This document shows, in pieces, positions 52,867 through 63,640 of a stretch of DNA of 64,000 nucleotides. Position 1 is the stretch's first letter. Every line of letters begins with the position of its first letter. Origin of the DNA: Diplonema papillatum (lineage: Eukaryota; Euglenozoa; Diplonemea; Diplonemida; Diplonemidae); contig JAPJBO010001121.1 of NCBI GenBank assembly GCA_030068145.1, forward strand, positions 1-64,000, read 5' to 3'. The notes beneath the pieces are model-generated. The model saw only the letters and a program-made list of their open reading frames with translations, did not search any database and had not been told where the DNA came from. Both the position numbers and the translations under genes were made by a program.

Positions 52867-53628
52867 GTTCATTGACAGGTTTAGATATCATCCATTGCTT
52901 CTAACGTACTAAGTACGTGTCGAGCTGAGTTGTTGCCACAGGAAACGAGGCCCTTTTCCGCCGCGCATAAAGACCGCCGGAACCCAAGGACCCAATGCTC
53001 CTGGACCAAGAGCACCGCGGCCCCCGCTCCGTGTAAGCTAGATCTGCCGATCGCTAGGGGAATTGTTGCAGGCTTCTTCTGGCATCTTCACACCCGTTCT
53101 GAGCCGGGGGAAAAGAATGAGGAAGGTGAGACCGACATTCTTTGATCCTGCTGGGTAACGCCGGAGTGCCTCTACTTGCAACCCCGCCACATCCCAAACT
53201 CTTCTGGTGTTGGTCAGTGACACTTCAGCACTGCTGTCCTTGCCTTGGGGTGCGACTGTCGCTCGTGTTGGACACAAAGATAAAGGCCGGTGACGCGCCT
53301 GCGCAGCACTTCCGACTCGACTCTTGTCGTGTCTGGCCCTTGCAGTTAACTGAGACTCCGTGAAAAGGCGTCCATTCTCTTCTAGCATCGCCTCGTCGTC
53401 ATCAGTCGACTCTCCATTGGCTGAGGCCAACCAGTCAGCCAACCAATTGCTTCCGCCGCTCCTTTCTTTTCATAGCACAGCTGTGCTGAAGGGAGCATCG
53501 CCAAAGGGCTGCACCTAAGAACGTTGCCCAAGCCAGGGCATTATGCATAACTAAGTAGGACCAGAAATGGTACGGTCAGGGTTGCTCGACGACGGTAAGC
53601 TTCGTGTTTCTGAAGGGTAAACTGCGCT
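52867..53628. other. Intergenic, no gene
   Basis: No domain or repeat recognised. Confidence 0.4.
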
Positions 53629-54645
53629 GCATAAGGTCAGTCACTCGGAGAACCCCAGGCCGCACTGCGCTGCATTGGGTCATTCACTCAGAGAATGCCC
53701 TAGGGAGTTTCTGCTCTTCGTATTGTCTGACGAGAACTGCCTAGAAGAAAGGGAGAAGTAAGAACACGTCTTTGTAACTGATAGCACTAGCGCAAGGGAA
53801 TGTTGAGTGACTGCCTTAACCCGGGGAAACGAGCTTGGGCGAGGTCACCGGGGGGTTAGGGAGGGTGGGAAAACCTGAATTTTTCTTTGAACCAACCACA
53901 CCCTGAAGGCTGTGTGAAGTTCTCTAATCGACTTTTCGTGGTGCATCAACTCCCTCAGTGACTGCACTGCGCTGCACAAGGTCATTCACTCAGAGAATGC
54001 CCCAGGCCGCACTGCGCTGCATAAGGTCATTCACTCAGAGAATGCCCTAGGCCGCACTGCGCTGCACAAGGTCATTCACTCAGAGAATGCCCCAGGCCGC
54101 ACTGCGCTGCATAAGGTCATTCACTCAGAGAATGCCCTAGGCCGCACTGCGCTGCACAAGGTCATTCACTCAGAGAATGCCCCAGGCCGCACTGCGCTGC
54201 ATAAGGTCATTCACTCAGAGAATGCCCCAGGCCGCACTGCGCTTTCACTCAGAGAATGCCCCAGGCCGCACTGCGCTGCATAAGGTCACTCACTCAGAGA
54301 ATGCCCCAGGCCGCACTGCGCTGCATAAGGTCATTCACTCAGAGAATGCCCCAGGCCGCACCGCTGCATAAGGTCATTCACTCAGAGAATGCCCTAGGCC
54401 GCACTGCGCTGCACGAGGTCATTCACTCAGAGAATGCCCCAGGCCGCACTGCGCTGCATAAGGTCATTCACTCAGAGAATGCCCCAGGCCGCACTGCGCT
54501 GCATAAGGTCATTCACTCAGAGAATGCCCCAGGCCGCACTGCGCTGCATAAGGTCATTCACTCAGAGAATGCCCCAGGCCGCACTGCGCTGCATAAGGTC
54601 ATTCACTCAGAGAATGCCCCAGGCCGCACTGCGCTGACGCATTGA
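53629..54645 (+). repeat. 45-bp tandem repeat, about 17 copies in two blocks
   Basis: The unit is GCATAAGGTCATTCACTCAG plus AGAATGCCCCAGGCCGCACTGCGCT (split here for length). Two diverged copies lie at 53629-53705; the main array is 53962-54637 with one shortened unit near 54240. The 15-codon period keeps a frame open (GRTALHKVIHSENAP), which superficially resembles ankyrin cores. Confidence 0.95.
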
Positions 54646-55354
54646 ACACCCTGTCTTGAAGAGAACGGAAAGTCTTCTTGAACTTGCGTCGTGGAGGATC
54701 GATGATTGCAGTCGTTCTCCCTGAAATGAGGAACGCATGTTGTATTGATTCCATCCCTGCAGTTGTAAACCGTCCATCGTTGCTATCGATGGCTGTGGAA
54801 GTTGGAAACCCTTACGTGGCAGCCCAGGACCACCCCTCCTGTCATCTGGAAAAAGCGAAGAATAAATGCGAGCACCTCATTTTTTTTTTTGGTGTAAAAA
54901 GGAACTTGTTTCTTTGAAGACTAATACTAATCCGAACGACAGGTTTGCCGCTCCAATATGTCCAGAGAAACAAAGTAGCTTGCTTGGACTGGTGGACGAG
55001 AGTGACAGACACAAGCATAGGAGTGAGGATTTTATTATATAAGCACCTGCTTTGTAGGAAATGCTTGAGGAGGCTGCCAGCTGCAAAAGACCCGCTCTGT
55101 AGTTGTATTGTTTCTCCCCCTCTAGCAGACTAGCCTCCGTCGAAGTAAGCACAAGGCAGCCCCTCGAGTATTTCTCGGAGAAAAGTCGCGAGGCCGTATT
55201 CTTTCCCTCGGTGTTCTTCTTCTGCAAATGCCATTGAAAGTTCATTGCCGTACAGTGCGGCTCAACTATTGCCAGGCCGGGCGCAAGAGACTATCACTGT
55301 AAATCCCTCAACTCCAGACTTCGTCGGGCTCAGAGAAAAAGTAGGCAATACAAG
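54646..55354. other. Intergenic upstream of the DPY-30 exon
   Basis: Positions 55040-55170 belong to repeat family A (CCTGCTTTGTAGGAAATGCT, AGCACAAGGCAGCCCCTCGA). No gene. Confidence 0.5.
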
Positions 55355-55523
55355 ATGTCCGGGCTCGAAATGCCACCGAGCGGGTCGCCGGCGACGGAGC
55401 ACGCACAACAGCTGGCGGCCCTGCCGCTTAGGTCGTATTTGGATGAGACCGTCGTGCCCGTGCTGCTGCAGGGGTTGGCCGCCCTTACGAGGGAGAGGCC
55501 TGAGAACCCCATCGACTTCTTGG
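55355..55523 (+). CDS. DPY-30 homologue, first exon (partial)
   Basis: 56 codons from ATG 55355. Residues 25-56 are the DPY-30 dimerisation motif: [19 protein letters not shown], then [15 protein letters not shown]-30 forms a two-helix dimer that docks Ash2L in COMPASS-type histone H3K4 methyltransferases; the same motif is used in flagellar radial-spoke and adenylate-kinase proteins. The exon ends at G|GTATGT (intron starting 55524, phase 1), exactly where the last short helix (A-Y-L-L-K-N in homologues) should follow. The frame without splicing gives an unrelated tail. I could not find the last exon among the repeats downstream. Confidence 0.8.
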
Positions 55524-55589
55524 GTATGTGTCGGTTTCATTCGCGAATGGGAACGCGGTGTGTCGTACCTTGGTCTCGCACGCGTTTCT

Positions 55590-56300
55590 TGCGGCCCCTA
55601 CACCGTGACGAGCACACCTGTCGAAAGGGTTGGTTGCCCGCCCATCAAACAGGGATTTCCATCCATCAAGGTTGCTAAAGCCTCAATCGAATCCCTTTTG
55701 AGTGAAGAACTCTGTTCCCCCGGCTCCCAGCCCACAGGTTACTTTCGGGGGGCGGTTTTGTGCGAGCACTCGTGACGTGCCCATTGGTACTCCCACCGAG
55801 TCTCAGGTTGGAGTTCACGATAACGGAAGTGATCTGTTCCGTTGCCGGCCTCGGTGAAAACACCGCAAAAAATTTGTGCGTCGACGCATTAGCCGAACCG
55901 AAAAATACGAAAATAAGATACCGAACGTCGGTTCGCAAGAACTCCGGAAATTACGAGACTCGTGGGAAAATGAGAATGTGTCGCCGCGTTTCTTGCGACC
56001 CCTATAGACGAGCACTCCTGTCGAAAGGGTTGGTTGCCCGCCGATCAAACAGGGATTTCCATGCATCAAGGTTGCTAAAGCCTCAATCCAATCCTTTTTG
56101 AGCTCTAAAGACGTACTCCCACTGAGTCTCAGGTTGGGGTTCACGATAACGGAATTGATCTTTCCGTTGCCGGCCTCGGTGACAACACCGTAGAATCGTG
56201 CGTCGAGGCAGTAGCCAAACCGAAAAATACGAGCGTCAGACACCGAACGTGAACTCGGCGTCGGTCGCAAGAACTCCGGAGATGACGAGACCCATAGGAA
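55590..56300 (+). repeat. Direct duplication (two ~330-400-bp units) in the DPY-30 intron region
   Basis: CTGTCGAAAGGGTTGGTTGC, CAAGGTTGCTAAAGCCTCAA, GAGTCTCAGGTTGG and GCCGAACCGAAAAATACGA(or close) recur in the same order from about 55600 and 56005. Confidence 0.85.
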
Positions 56301-58136
56301 ATGGGAGCGCGCTCTAAGAATCAGTCGAATAGTCGGCAATAGGCAACAAAGGCACACAAAAGCACACGTACCTGCCCCAAACGCAGATACCGTAAATGGG
56401 TGTGTTAGTGCAGGGCTTTATTAGTGAGCGGTCAAATTAGTGAAGCTTTCAGCTCAGAATTAGACATTCACGGCTCACTGGCCTTCTGAGTGCACTTGGC
56501 ATACTGGGGCGCAAGCCCTGGAATCCTTCACAACCACTTGGGTGTTGTAAAGAAACAAGACGGCAAGAAACTGGCGCCGGAGTGACTGGGAACGCCACCC
56601 CCACCCGCACGAAGGCGCTGAGGACCCCGTTTTCGTGTTAACAATGCTTTGTTGGTACTAAGTATTAGTAGTTGGCAGCGTACTACATGAAACTTACTAA
56701 AGCAGGTAAGTTCCGCTAGTGCGCACAAACAAAAGAAAGCGCCACACTAATTCTTATTACTGAACGGTCAATTAGTGAGGTTTTGGGCTGATTTTGGGGA
56801 TAGTGAACACTTAACCCTTCACGAATAAACCCGTTTACGGTACGTTACGCAGACTAGTACTAGCCTTCGCTTTCAGGGGGGGGTAGGTGAATTGGCTCAC
56901 TAGTATACGTTACCTTAAAGGAACATTTACGACAATGGTCACCCGGAGACTTTAAACCCCCGGATTTCTAGCGAACTTACTCTCATGAGATCCCGGATCG
57001 AAGAATTTCACCCTCGACGCAGGAGTACGTACGACCCCGGTAGTCCCTATTGATGTTGTGCAACGAGGCCATGAGACGAAACTCAAACTAGAACTGCTCA
57101 GATACCCGTTTCGATTATTCGTTCTCGGGTGAAGAGACCAGCAAAAAGAGTCGCGAGTGGCGATGCCTTGTTCTGCCAATTATGCTTTATCGTTCACAGC
57201 GAACGCCTCGCTTCGGAACTCCAGCGCCAACCCACACCCAACTCGCAGGCAACTACCTCTTGAAGCACAACCCGCGGAAAGCTGGCGGGTCCTTGGAATA
57301 GAGGACCTCGTCGCCGGAAGGCGGAATCTGCGAATCTCGTGCCGGTCGCTTGGCCCCCGCGCAGCCACCCCCCCGCCGCTTCGTGCGCACGCTGCAGAAA
57401 TCGGCCGGGGAGCCGGCAGCGACACCCGCCCCCCCCCGCCCCATTTTATGATTCTTTAGACTAGACTTCCTTCCTGAGGGGCTGATCCCTTCTTCCCTCG
57501 CCCGGGGGGTGTTGCCCCTAATGTTGAGGGGTGCAGCACGAGCAGCATTGATACTCCCAAAGCAACTTCCGTTGGTTCACTCATCTGCACAGATGTACTT
57601 TTTGACCGCACTTCATTTCTGCAACATTTGACCGACGCCAATGAGAAGCGGTTTCTGAGGCTCAGCCCAGGCACTTTCGGGTGCCTCCAGGCTATAAGAT
57701 CTGCTTTGCCTGTTCTGGTTGCTTGCTGCTAAAAATGGTTCTGCACAATGGCTTCAGGGGCGGAACTAGCAAACTCGAGCAGGTTCTAATGGAGCCACGA
57801 ATCGGAAATGTATCCGTTGTAGATATCACCGCATGGCGTATGTAGCTAATGGTTGTACAACCAGCCTCCTGAGTTGCTCTAGGTCTAGAACGGTATTTTT
57901 GGCAGTTAAGCATTTTACGCAGTAGTTCAGGCGAGTAGAATTCCGGAAGGAAACGACCGCCACTGAAAAGCTGCTTGCGGCGAACCCAAGCTCCGGTGCC
58001 TCATCCATGGTTTACTGGATGAATAATGAAAGGATTCGCTTTTGCAGGTAACGGTTCTCGAACTCGAGCAATTTCGAGCTGTAGCGGTGTACCGCGAAGC
58101 GCTAGCGCGCCTGCGGTCGTCGCACGTCGCCCCCTG
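56301..58136. other. Repeat-containing intergenic DNA
   Basis: 56590-56745 (minus) shares a ~130-bp repeat with 61805-61935 (minus-strand MCALAELTCFSKFHVVRCQL against plus-strand VCALRAELACFRKFHGVRCQ). ATGGTCACCCGGAGACTTTA near 56936 is a member of the dispersed motif. No gene. Confidence 0.5.
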
Positions 58137-58870
58137 GCTCGTTCGGGGACTTCGGCCGTCGCCGATTACACCCCCCGGTTGTTGTCGGGGAACACGTGCA
58201 CTTGGAAAGCCTCGTGCTTAGACGATTCTGCTTGTGCAGACAGTTCTTTGCAACCTACCCCCAAACGAATACGTTCTACAAGGCTCAATGCAGATCATCG
58301 CCACAGATTCTTTGCATTCTAACCCAAGCTACAAGGCTCGACAACATTCGATTGGGTAGGGGGTGAATTTGGCTCAGAATCTTCTCGTGTGCAGCCGTTG
58401 TTCCACAAACGTTATCTTCAGGACAACAGTACTTCTACGTTAGGAAGGGGTACCTCGTTTCTAGTTCACCCAAGAGGCCTCCTGCGCTGTTGCGCTTTCC
58501 GAGTCTGTCTTACAGGGTTCGTAGATGAGTATGCGTGTGCTGCGATCAACTGGTGCCCCTTACGAAACGAACGAGCGACTTACCAACCGTCCGAAGAGGT
58601 AGTCGGGAGCCTTCTGCCGCGTGTCTCCAGGAAGCGGTGGTTGTCGACACCAGAGGATCGCCCCCACGTGCGGGATAATGAAGGAACTTCCTGTGGCATG
58701 CGTCGATGCAAGGGGTCCTGTCCAACCAATGGCACGGCTGTGCGCAGACCCCTTTTGTTAAGGGTGCCCTAGCTCGTTCGGGAACTTCGGCCATCGCTTG
58801 TACCCCCGTTTGTTTTTGGGGGACGTTAACGTGGAAAGCCTGGTTCTTAGACGATTCTGCTTGCCCATGC
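58137..58870 (+). repeat. Tandem duplication plus inverted family B copy
   Basis: CTCGTTCGGGGACTTCGGCC...TTAGACGATTCTGCTTG near 58137-58240 recurs near 58771-58870. Between them, about 58275-58430 is the reverse complement of family B from 5730-5880. No gene. Confidence 0.7.
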
Positions 58871-59162
58871 CAGGAGATATAGTTTCTAGTCCACCCAGGA
58901 GGCCTACCCGCTGTTGCTGCGGGTGTGAGATGGAACCGGCGCCGCGATTGTTCAGATTTTATGGCCACTCGAAACGAATGGCGCTGGCACGACCGAAGAG
59001 GCGAGAGCACGAAACTTCACGCGACGAGATGACCGCGCTAGCCGGCGATGCAGGCGTTATCGCCACCGATTGTCGCGCCCGGACGGTAGCTGTGTCTGCG
59101 AGCATCAGACGGGGGCGTTTCGGAAACCTGAGCGCGCCAATCGAACGGGATGCACGGCGGAG
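58871..59162. other. Intergenic, no gene
   Basis: Open frames on both strands, no recognisable domain. Confidence 0.35.
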
Positions 59163-59296
59163 CCCAGCCTCAGAAGCTGGAGTTGAAGCTGGGGTTAAAA
59201 AAGCGGATTTCACATCCGCTTGGTGGGTGTGCAGTTTATGGTCGCAGCACACCGACTCGGGCACACCCCACTTCAACTCCAGCTTCTGAGGCTGGA
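59163..59296. repeat. Hairpin element with ~25-bp arms
   Basis: CCAGCCTCAGAAGCTGGAGT TGAAG at the left is the reverse complement of the right end. The inner part has AGCGGATTTCACATCCGCTT. A half copy is at 26973-27045. Confidence 0.85.
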
Positions 59297-59697
59297 CCTC
59301 AGGTGTGCAACGGTTTGGCGCGTGCACGCGCCCCTTCTCCGTGGTTCGTGAAGAAGCAGCTCCACGAATGCTTTCGAGTTTTCGCAGTCCCGTCCGCTCC
59401 TCTCTGCAACACCCCCTTCCCCAGCCCCCGACCAGACGGATTCGCCTGTGCTCTAGTAGCACGGGTGGTCCTGGCTGTGACGAGCTCCGAACAGCCGCCT
59501 GACAAACCAGACTCACACCGCTGTCCTGTCTGCAGACACTCAGGTTCCGCTGATGATGGTCCGCCTTATGTGTCCGTGGCTTAAAGGACCGAAACACGGC
59601 GTAGACGGGACCAGTGCTGGACCAGAAGTACTCCACCAGTATTTTGAACCCCTGAGAAAACGGCCAGCTGAGAGTTGGTGACGGATCCGAAAGAAGA
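59297..59697. other. Intergenic, no gene
   Basis: Nothing recognised. Confidence 0.35.
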
Positions 59698-59880
59698 ATG
59701 AGCCGGTCCATCCCCTCTTGATAGACTGAGATAGACCGAAGAATACAGCACCGGGCAATCCGATGCAGCTCTAGGGACTAGGGATGGACCTGATGGACCG
59801 TGGTGGACCGTGATTCCGTAGGCCATCCCATAGTAGGCACTTCGATGCAGTTTCAAGAGATAGGGACGGACCGGCTCAAA
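59698..59880 (+). repeat. Dispersed repeat family C, copy 2
   Basis: Same orientation and order of blocks as 50914-51095. A short extra segment (CGTAGGCCATCCCATAGTAG) replaces part of the other copy. Confidence 0.85.
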
Positions 59881-60697
59881 GAACCTTTTGTCGCTGGGAA
59901 AGGTGTGATAACCCGAAGGCTCTAACTCAAACACTTCGCTTCGGATGTTTGAGGTGTGGAGTCGTGCCGAGGCCTTGTTGTGGGCAAGAAGCAGGCGTCG
60001 GACACGGCATGGCACGCTAGTCTCGCTGAGCGCTTCTATACCCATTCCAAGCACGTTCTTGCAATTTCCCCACCCCCGAAGTAGATTCTTCCCCGTTCAT
60101 TCTTTCCGTTTTCCTTCTTCTCGGCTCTGTTCCATGTCGTCTCTCTTTTGAGCTTTCTCTCACGGCATTGCTATCGTCAGCGTTTAACTCTGGTCTCATT
60201 CTGCACACAGAGGCTGCAGAATGTGTGCGGTCGCCATGTGGGCTCCGTGGTTAGGATTCCGTGTGAGGTTCGAGAAACCTGATCTAACACTACCCCCGTG
60301 AGTATATCCAGCATCCTCATCAGCCGTCCTGCGCCTGAGATGGTTTCGGCCACCGGCCAGCCGGATGAACACCACCCGCGCCACCGGGAAAAGGGTCACT
60401 TTTGCTGCGCTTTCGTCAGTGCCAAGTTTGCAGGAACCGCGAATTTAAATGAAAGCAGCAAGATTGGTACTCGAAAGGCAACGCTATTCGCTGGAGTAGT
60501 GTGTCAATCACGAAACGAAACGGACGCATAGGACTCGGCTGAAGAAACGGAGTGACACCAGTAGCCAGCTCATCTGGCATGACCTTGCTTCGATATATTC
60601 TCAAGTGGGGGTGTCAACATTCCGCAGACAGAATCGTCCGCGATTCAAAAAAGAGGGGAAATGAGTATGAAAGCAGGGCTAACGCAGCTTTTTTGTC
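59881..60697. other. Intergenic, no gene
   Basis: No domain or clear repeat. A tRNA-like scrap (GGTTCGAGAAACC near 60278) is too poor to call. Confidence 0.35.
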
Positions 60698-60995
60698 TTA
60701 CCTACCACCCCCCGTGTTTAAGATCGCGCCCTCCCCCCCCCGTGTATAAGATCGGTTTCTTTGAGAAATGAGGGCGATCTTATACACGGGGGGGGAGTGG
60801 GGTGGGGTCCCGCGCAGCTAGAAAGTTTTTTTTTTGGGCGTTTTTACTGTGGGGGGGGTTCAGGGCCCCGCGCAGCGGAAAAAAAAATTTGGGGTGTTTT
60901 TTGTCCCCCCCCGTGTTTAAGATCGTCCCCCCCCGTGTATAAGATCGGTTTTTTTGGGGGGCGATCTTAAACACGGAAAAACGCGATCTTAAACA

Positions 60996-61030
<35 letters not shown>

Positions 61031-61037
61031 AGGTAAG
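60698..61037. mobile_element. Palindromic G/C-tract element, copy 2 (MITE-like)
   Basis: The left end CTTACCTACC, C-run and GTGTTTAAGATCGCG is matched exactly in inverted form at the right end (CGCGATCTTAAACACG, a run of about 32 G, then TAGGTAAG). Two internal inverted pairs built on GTGTATAAGATCGG and GTGTTTAAGATCG make a nested hairpin. No target duplication is obvious. Confidence 0.75.
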
Positions 61038-61534
61038 AGCTAAATACCTACGGAAAATCAGTACGTAGGGTCAAGCAAAAATGAAACAGAGCATAGGGGG
61101 CTCACCTGCCAGTGTTGCATGTCTTGCCTCTGCCTCCTCTCTGGCCTCAACCCTCCAGTGTCGCGGTGGTAAGCAACAGCAGGATCTGCCGACCGGAATC
61201 CCCGGTACTGCGGTTGATTCCCCAGATGAATCTGCAGAACAGATAGTACGTGCTGAGAATGTACTGATTTCAGCACGTGAACATGTCCGATTTCAGCATG
61301 TGTACAAAAAGCAACTAAGAAAATTAACGTGCTGAAATCAGTACGTTCAGCATGCTGAACGTAAGGCCTGTATGAAAGACACAAACCACGTGCTCGAAAG
61401 ACAGGGAGAGGGTGCCGAATGAGACCCGTTGAGCCCCGCCACGCACAAGCAGGAACCAACAGCGCAAGCAAAGCAACACAACCCAGGCAGTTATCAACCA
61501 CACAAAGCACGAAAACACACAAAAAAGGGAGAAA
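61038..61534. other. Upstream region of the Cgr1-like exon
   Basis: It contains GATTTCAGCACGTGAACATG-type repeats and the perfect palindrome GTTCAGCATGCTGAAC near 61344. No gene. Confidence 0.45.
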
Positions 61535-61801
61535 ATGGTGAACAAGTCGAGCCGTCCTTGGAAGTCGGGGTCCAAGAAAGTGTCGACGCTGAACGCGACG
61601 CCGGCATCGAAGGTCTCCTTCAACGAGAGGAGGGAACGGCAGAAGAAGATGCAGGCGCTGAAGGCGGTTGCGGATGAGATGCGTTCCGAGGAGATCAGGA
61701 AGCGTGAGCAGGAGCGCAAGCGCCAAGAGGCCCAGAAGAAGGCGCGTGAGGAGAATCTCGTCAAGTCGGCGAAGGTGCAGGTCGTCACAAACGCGAAGAA
61801 G
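61535..61801 (+). CDS. Cgr1/CCDC86-type nucleolar protein, first exon (partial)
   Basis: 89 codons: SSRPWKSGSKKVS at the N-terminus, then a long basic coiled coil (FNERRERQKKMQALKAVADE, MRSEEIRKREQERKRQEAQK) and AKVQVVTNAKK. This order (K-P-W-K motif, charged helix, VQVI-x-N-xx-K-x-K) is that of the Cgr1/CCDC86 family, needed for 60S pre-rRNA processing in yeast. The exon ends at AAG|GTCTGC (61801/61802, phase 0), where family members continue with a short Lys-rich tail. The unspliced frame instead runs into a dispersed repeat (61805-61935). The final exon is not recognised downstream. The family call rests on motif order, not on high identity. Confidence 0.6.
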
Positions 61802-62654
61802 GTCTGCCGCTTTGTTTGTGCGCTACGAGCGGAACTCGCCTGCTTTCGTAAGTTCCATGGAGTACGCTGCCAACTACTAATTCTTAGTACCAACAATTCT
61901 TTATTAACACAAAAGGAGACCCTAAAAACCCCCAGAATTTCAAGCTAACTTTAACTCTAAAAAAAGGGGGCAGTCTTTGCCTACGACGTAACGATACGCC
62001 CGTCGCAGTAGTACGGGACAGCGGGACGACTGCATACTCCCAGAGAGATGAATAGGCCGAATAGTCGGCTACAAAGACACACACAAGCACACGTACTGCT
62101 ACTACCGCGGATACGGTACGACTAGTATACAAACCTTAAAGGAACCTTTACGACAGTAGTCACCTGGAGACTTTGAGCCGCCGATCAACACGAAACCACC
62201 CAGAAGAAAAGCCAGGCACCGGGATCTTCCTGACGAGCACGCAACCCGGTGAACTTAATCAAGAGTCGAAGATTAGCGTCGAAACTACCTGGCTTTTCAC
62301 GCCGCAGCAGAACGACCACACCCTACCCAAACCCAAGCACCCTCTAAACGCGTTAGGGGACTTCACAAGGTTTCACAACGGAGTGACACAACACCCGAAA
62401 CGAGTCGCACTCTTTTACTTTTCTCAACCCCCCGCCATACCCAAGCCTCTACGGTCAACCGGAGACTTTAAAATACCGACCTTCTAATCCACAAATAACG
62501 CTAGACAGTAGTCACCCGGAGACTTTGAAACCCCGGGCCTTTAAGCGAACTTACACCCTGAACTACAAATAAGACCTTGCCCTCGCTGACGCTACTTGTT
62601 TGTTCTTCCCTTACACCACCGTCTGTTGTTTTCTCACTCAGGACTTTGTGACCT
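61802..62654. repeat. Dispersed repeat pieces after the Cgr1-like exon
   Basis: 61805-61935 is the inverted relative of 56590-56745. GGTCACCCGGAGAC-type motifs occur at about 61915, 62158, 62457 and 62513, and ACCGACCTTCTAATCCACAA at 62475-62495 recurs at 797-817. No gene. Confidence 0.65.
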
Positions 62655-63640
62655 GTTGTGTGGACGGGTACCAGGAAAAGCCTGCTACACGGGAGCCAAG
62701 CTTTCCGTGTTCGGCGGTACTGCAGAGTCACGGGCCTACGGGTCAAGTGGCTACCGACTTCCCAGACTAAAGCATCAAGGCTTGGCGCACCTTGGGGCTT
62801 GGCGCTCGCGCTGAACACAAGCTCGTCAAGACGGTCAGCCAGTATCAGCTGTGGTAGCAGTATCCTCTACCGGCTGTAGGATGGTATGTGGTATCCACCA
62901 CACACAGTCCTCTTGTAGTATACACACAGCCACGTAGTATCCTCTACGGGTGTACCACACAGCGGAATAAGGTCACAGGGCAGAGCGGGCGACTCAAGCT
63001 TTGCAAGCTGTGGTTGACCGTCACGTTCCTGGACCAGGAGCGGCCTTTTTCTTACCACGATTACCACTTCTTTCTCTGCTTTAGCCACATGCTGCTTTGG
63101 TGACATGCAATGTGTGAGGAAACTGAACCGCCCATGTAGGACCTTCTGATCATGATCATTTGCAAATTTGCCACCTGAAACCACGTCCAGGATTTGAGCT
63201 CAGGGTAGTGCGGTCAACGAAAAACTCTAGTTTCCGTTTCTACTTTCCCGCTACTCTCGCGGTTTCGCCTCCTTCAGCTGAGAAACATCGCTTAGATTCG
63301 GCCGCTGAATTCAAGACGGTCAGCCACAGGGCAGAGCGGACGACTCAAGCTTTGCAAGCTGTGGTTGACCGTCACGTTCCTGGACCAGGAGCGGCCTTTT
63401 TCTTTTTCTTTTTTTGTATAAGCACCTGCTTTGTAGGAAATACTTGAGGAGGCTGCCAGCTGCAAAAGATCAAAGGAGGTAAATGTGCTGTAGCCCACAC
63501 GAAACACAGGTGAATCTGGGTTTAGTGGCGGGCGTAAGCGTTCAACAAAAAAGACCCATTTTGTAGTTGTATTGTTTCTCCCCCTCTAGCCTCCTTCGAA
63601 GTAAGCACAAGGCAGCCCCTCGAGTATTTCTTTTTCTTCT
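62655..63640 (+). repeat. Dispersed repeat family A, two further copies
   Basis: The first copy (62660-63055) has the CAGGAAAAGCCTGCTACACG, AAGCATCAAGGCTTGGCGCA and GGTTGACCGTCACGTTCCTG blocks, with a palindrome-rich insert at 62845-62960. The second (63310-63640) has TTTGCAAGCTGTGGTTGACC through AGCACAAGGCAGCCCCTCGA. Confidence 0.8.

Noticed and set aside
54177-54645. Ankyrin-like repeat protein (GRTALHKVIHSENAP)
   Set aside because: The unit is 15 codons, not 33, comes from a non-coding 45-bp tandem array, and has no flanking gene structure.
60230-60330. Hammerhead ribozyme core on the minus strand (CTGATGAG near 60320)
   Set aside because: No GAAAC partner or stems at the required distance.
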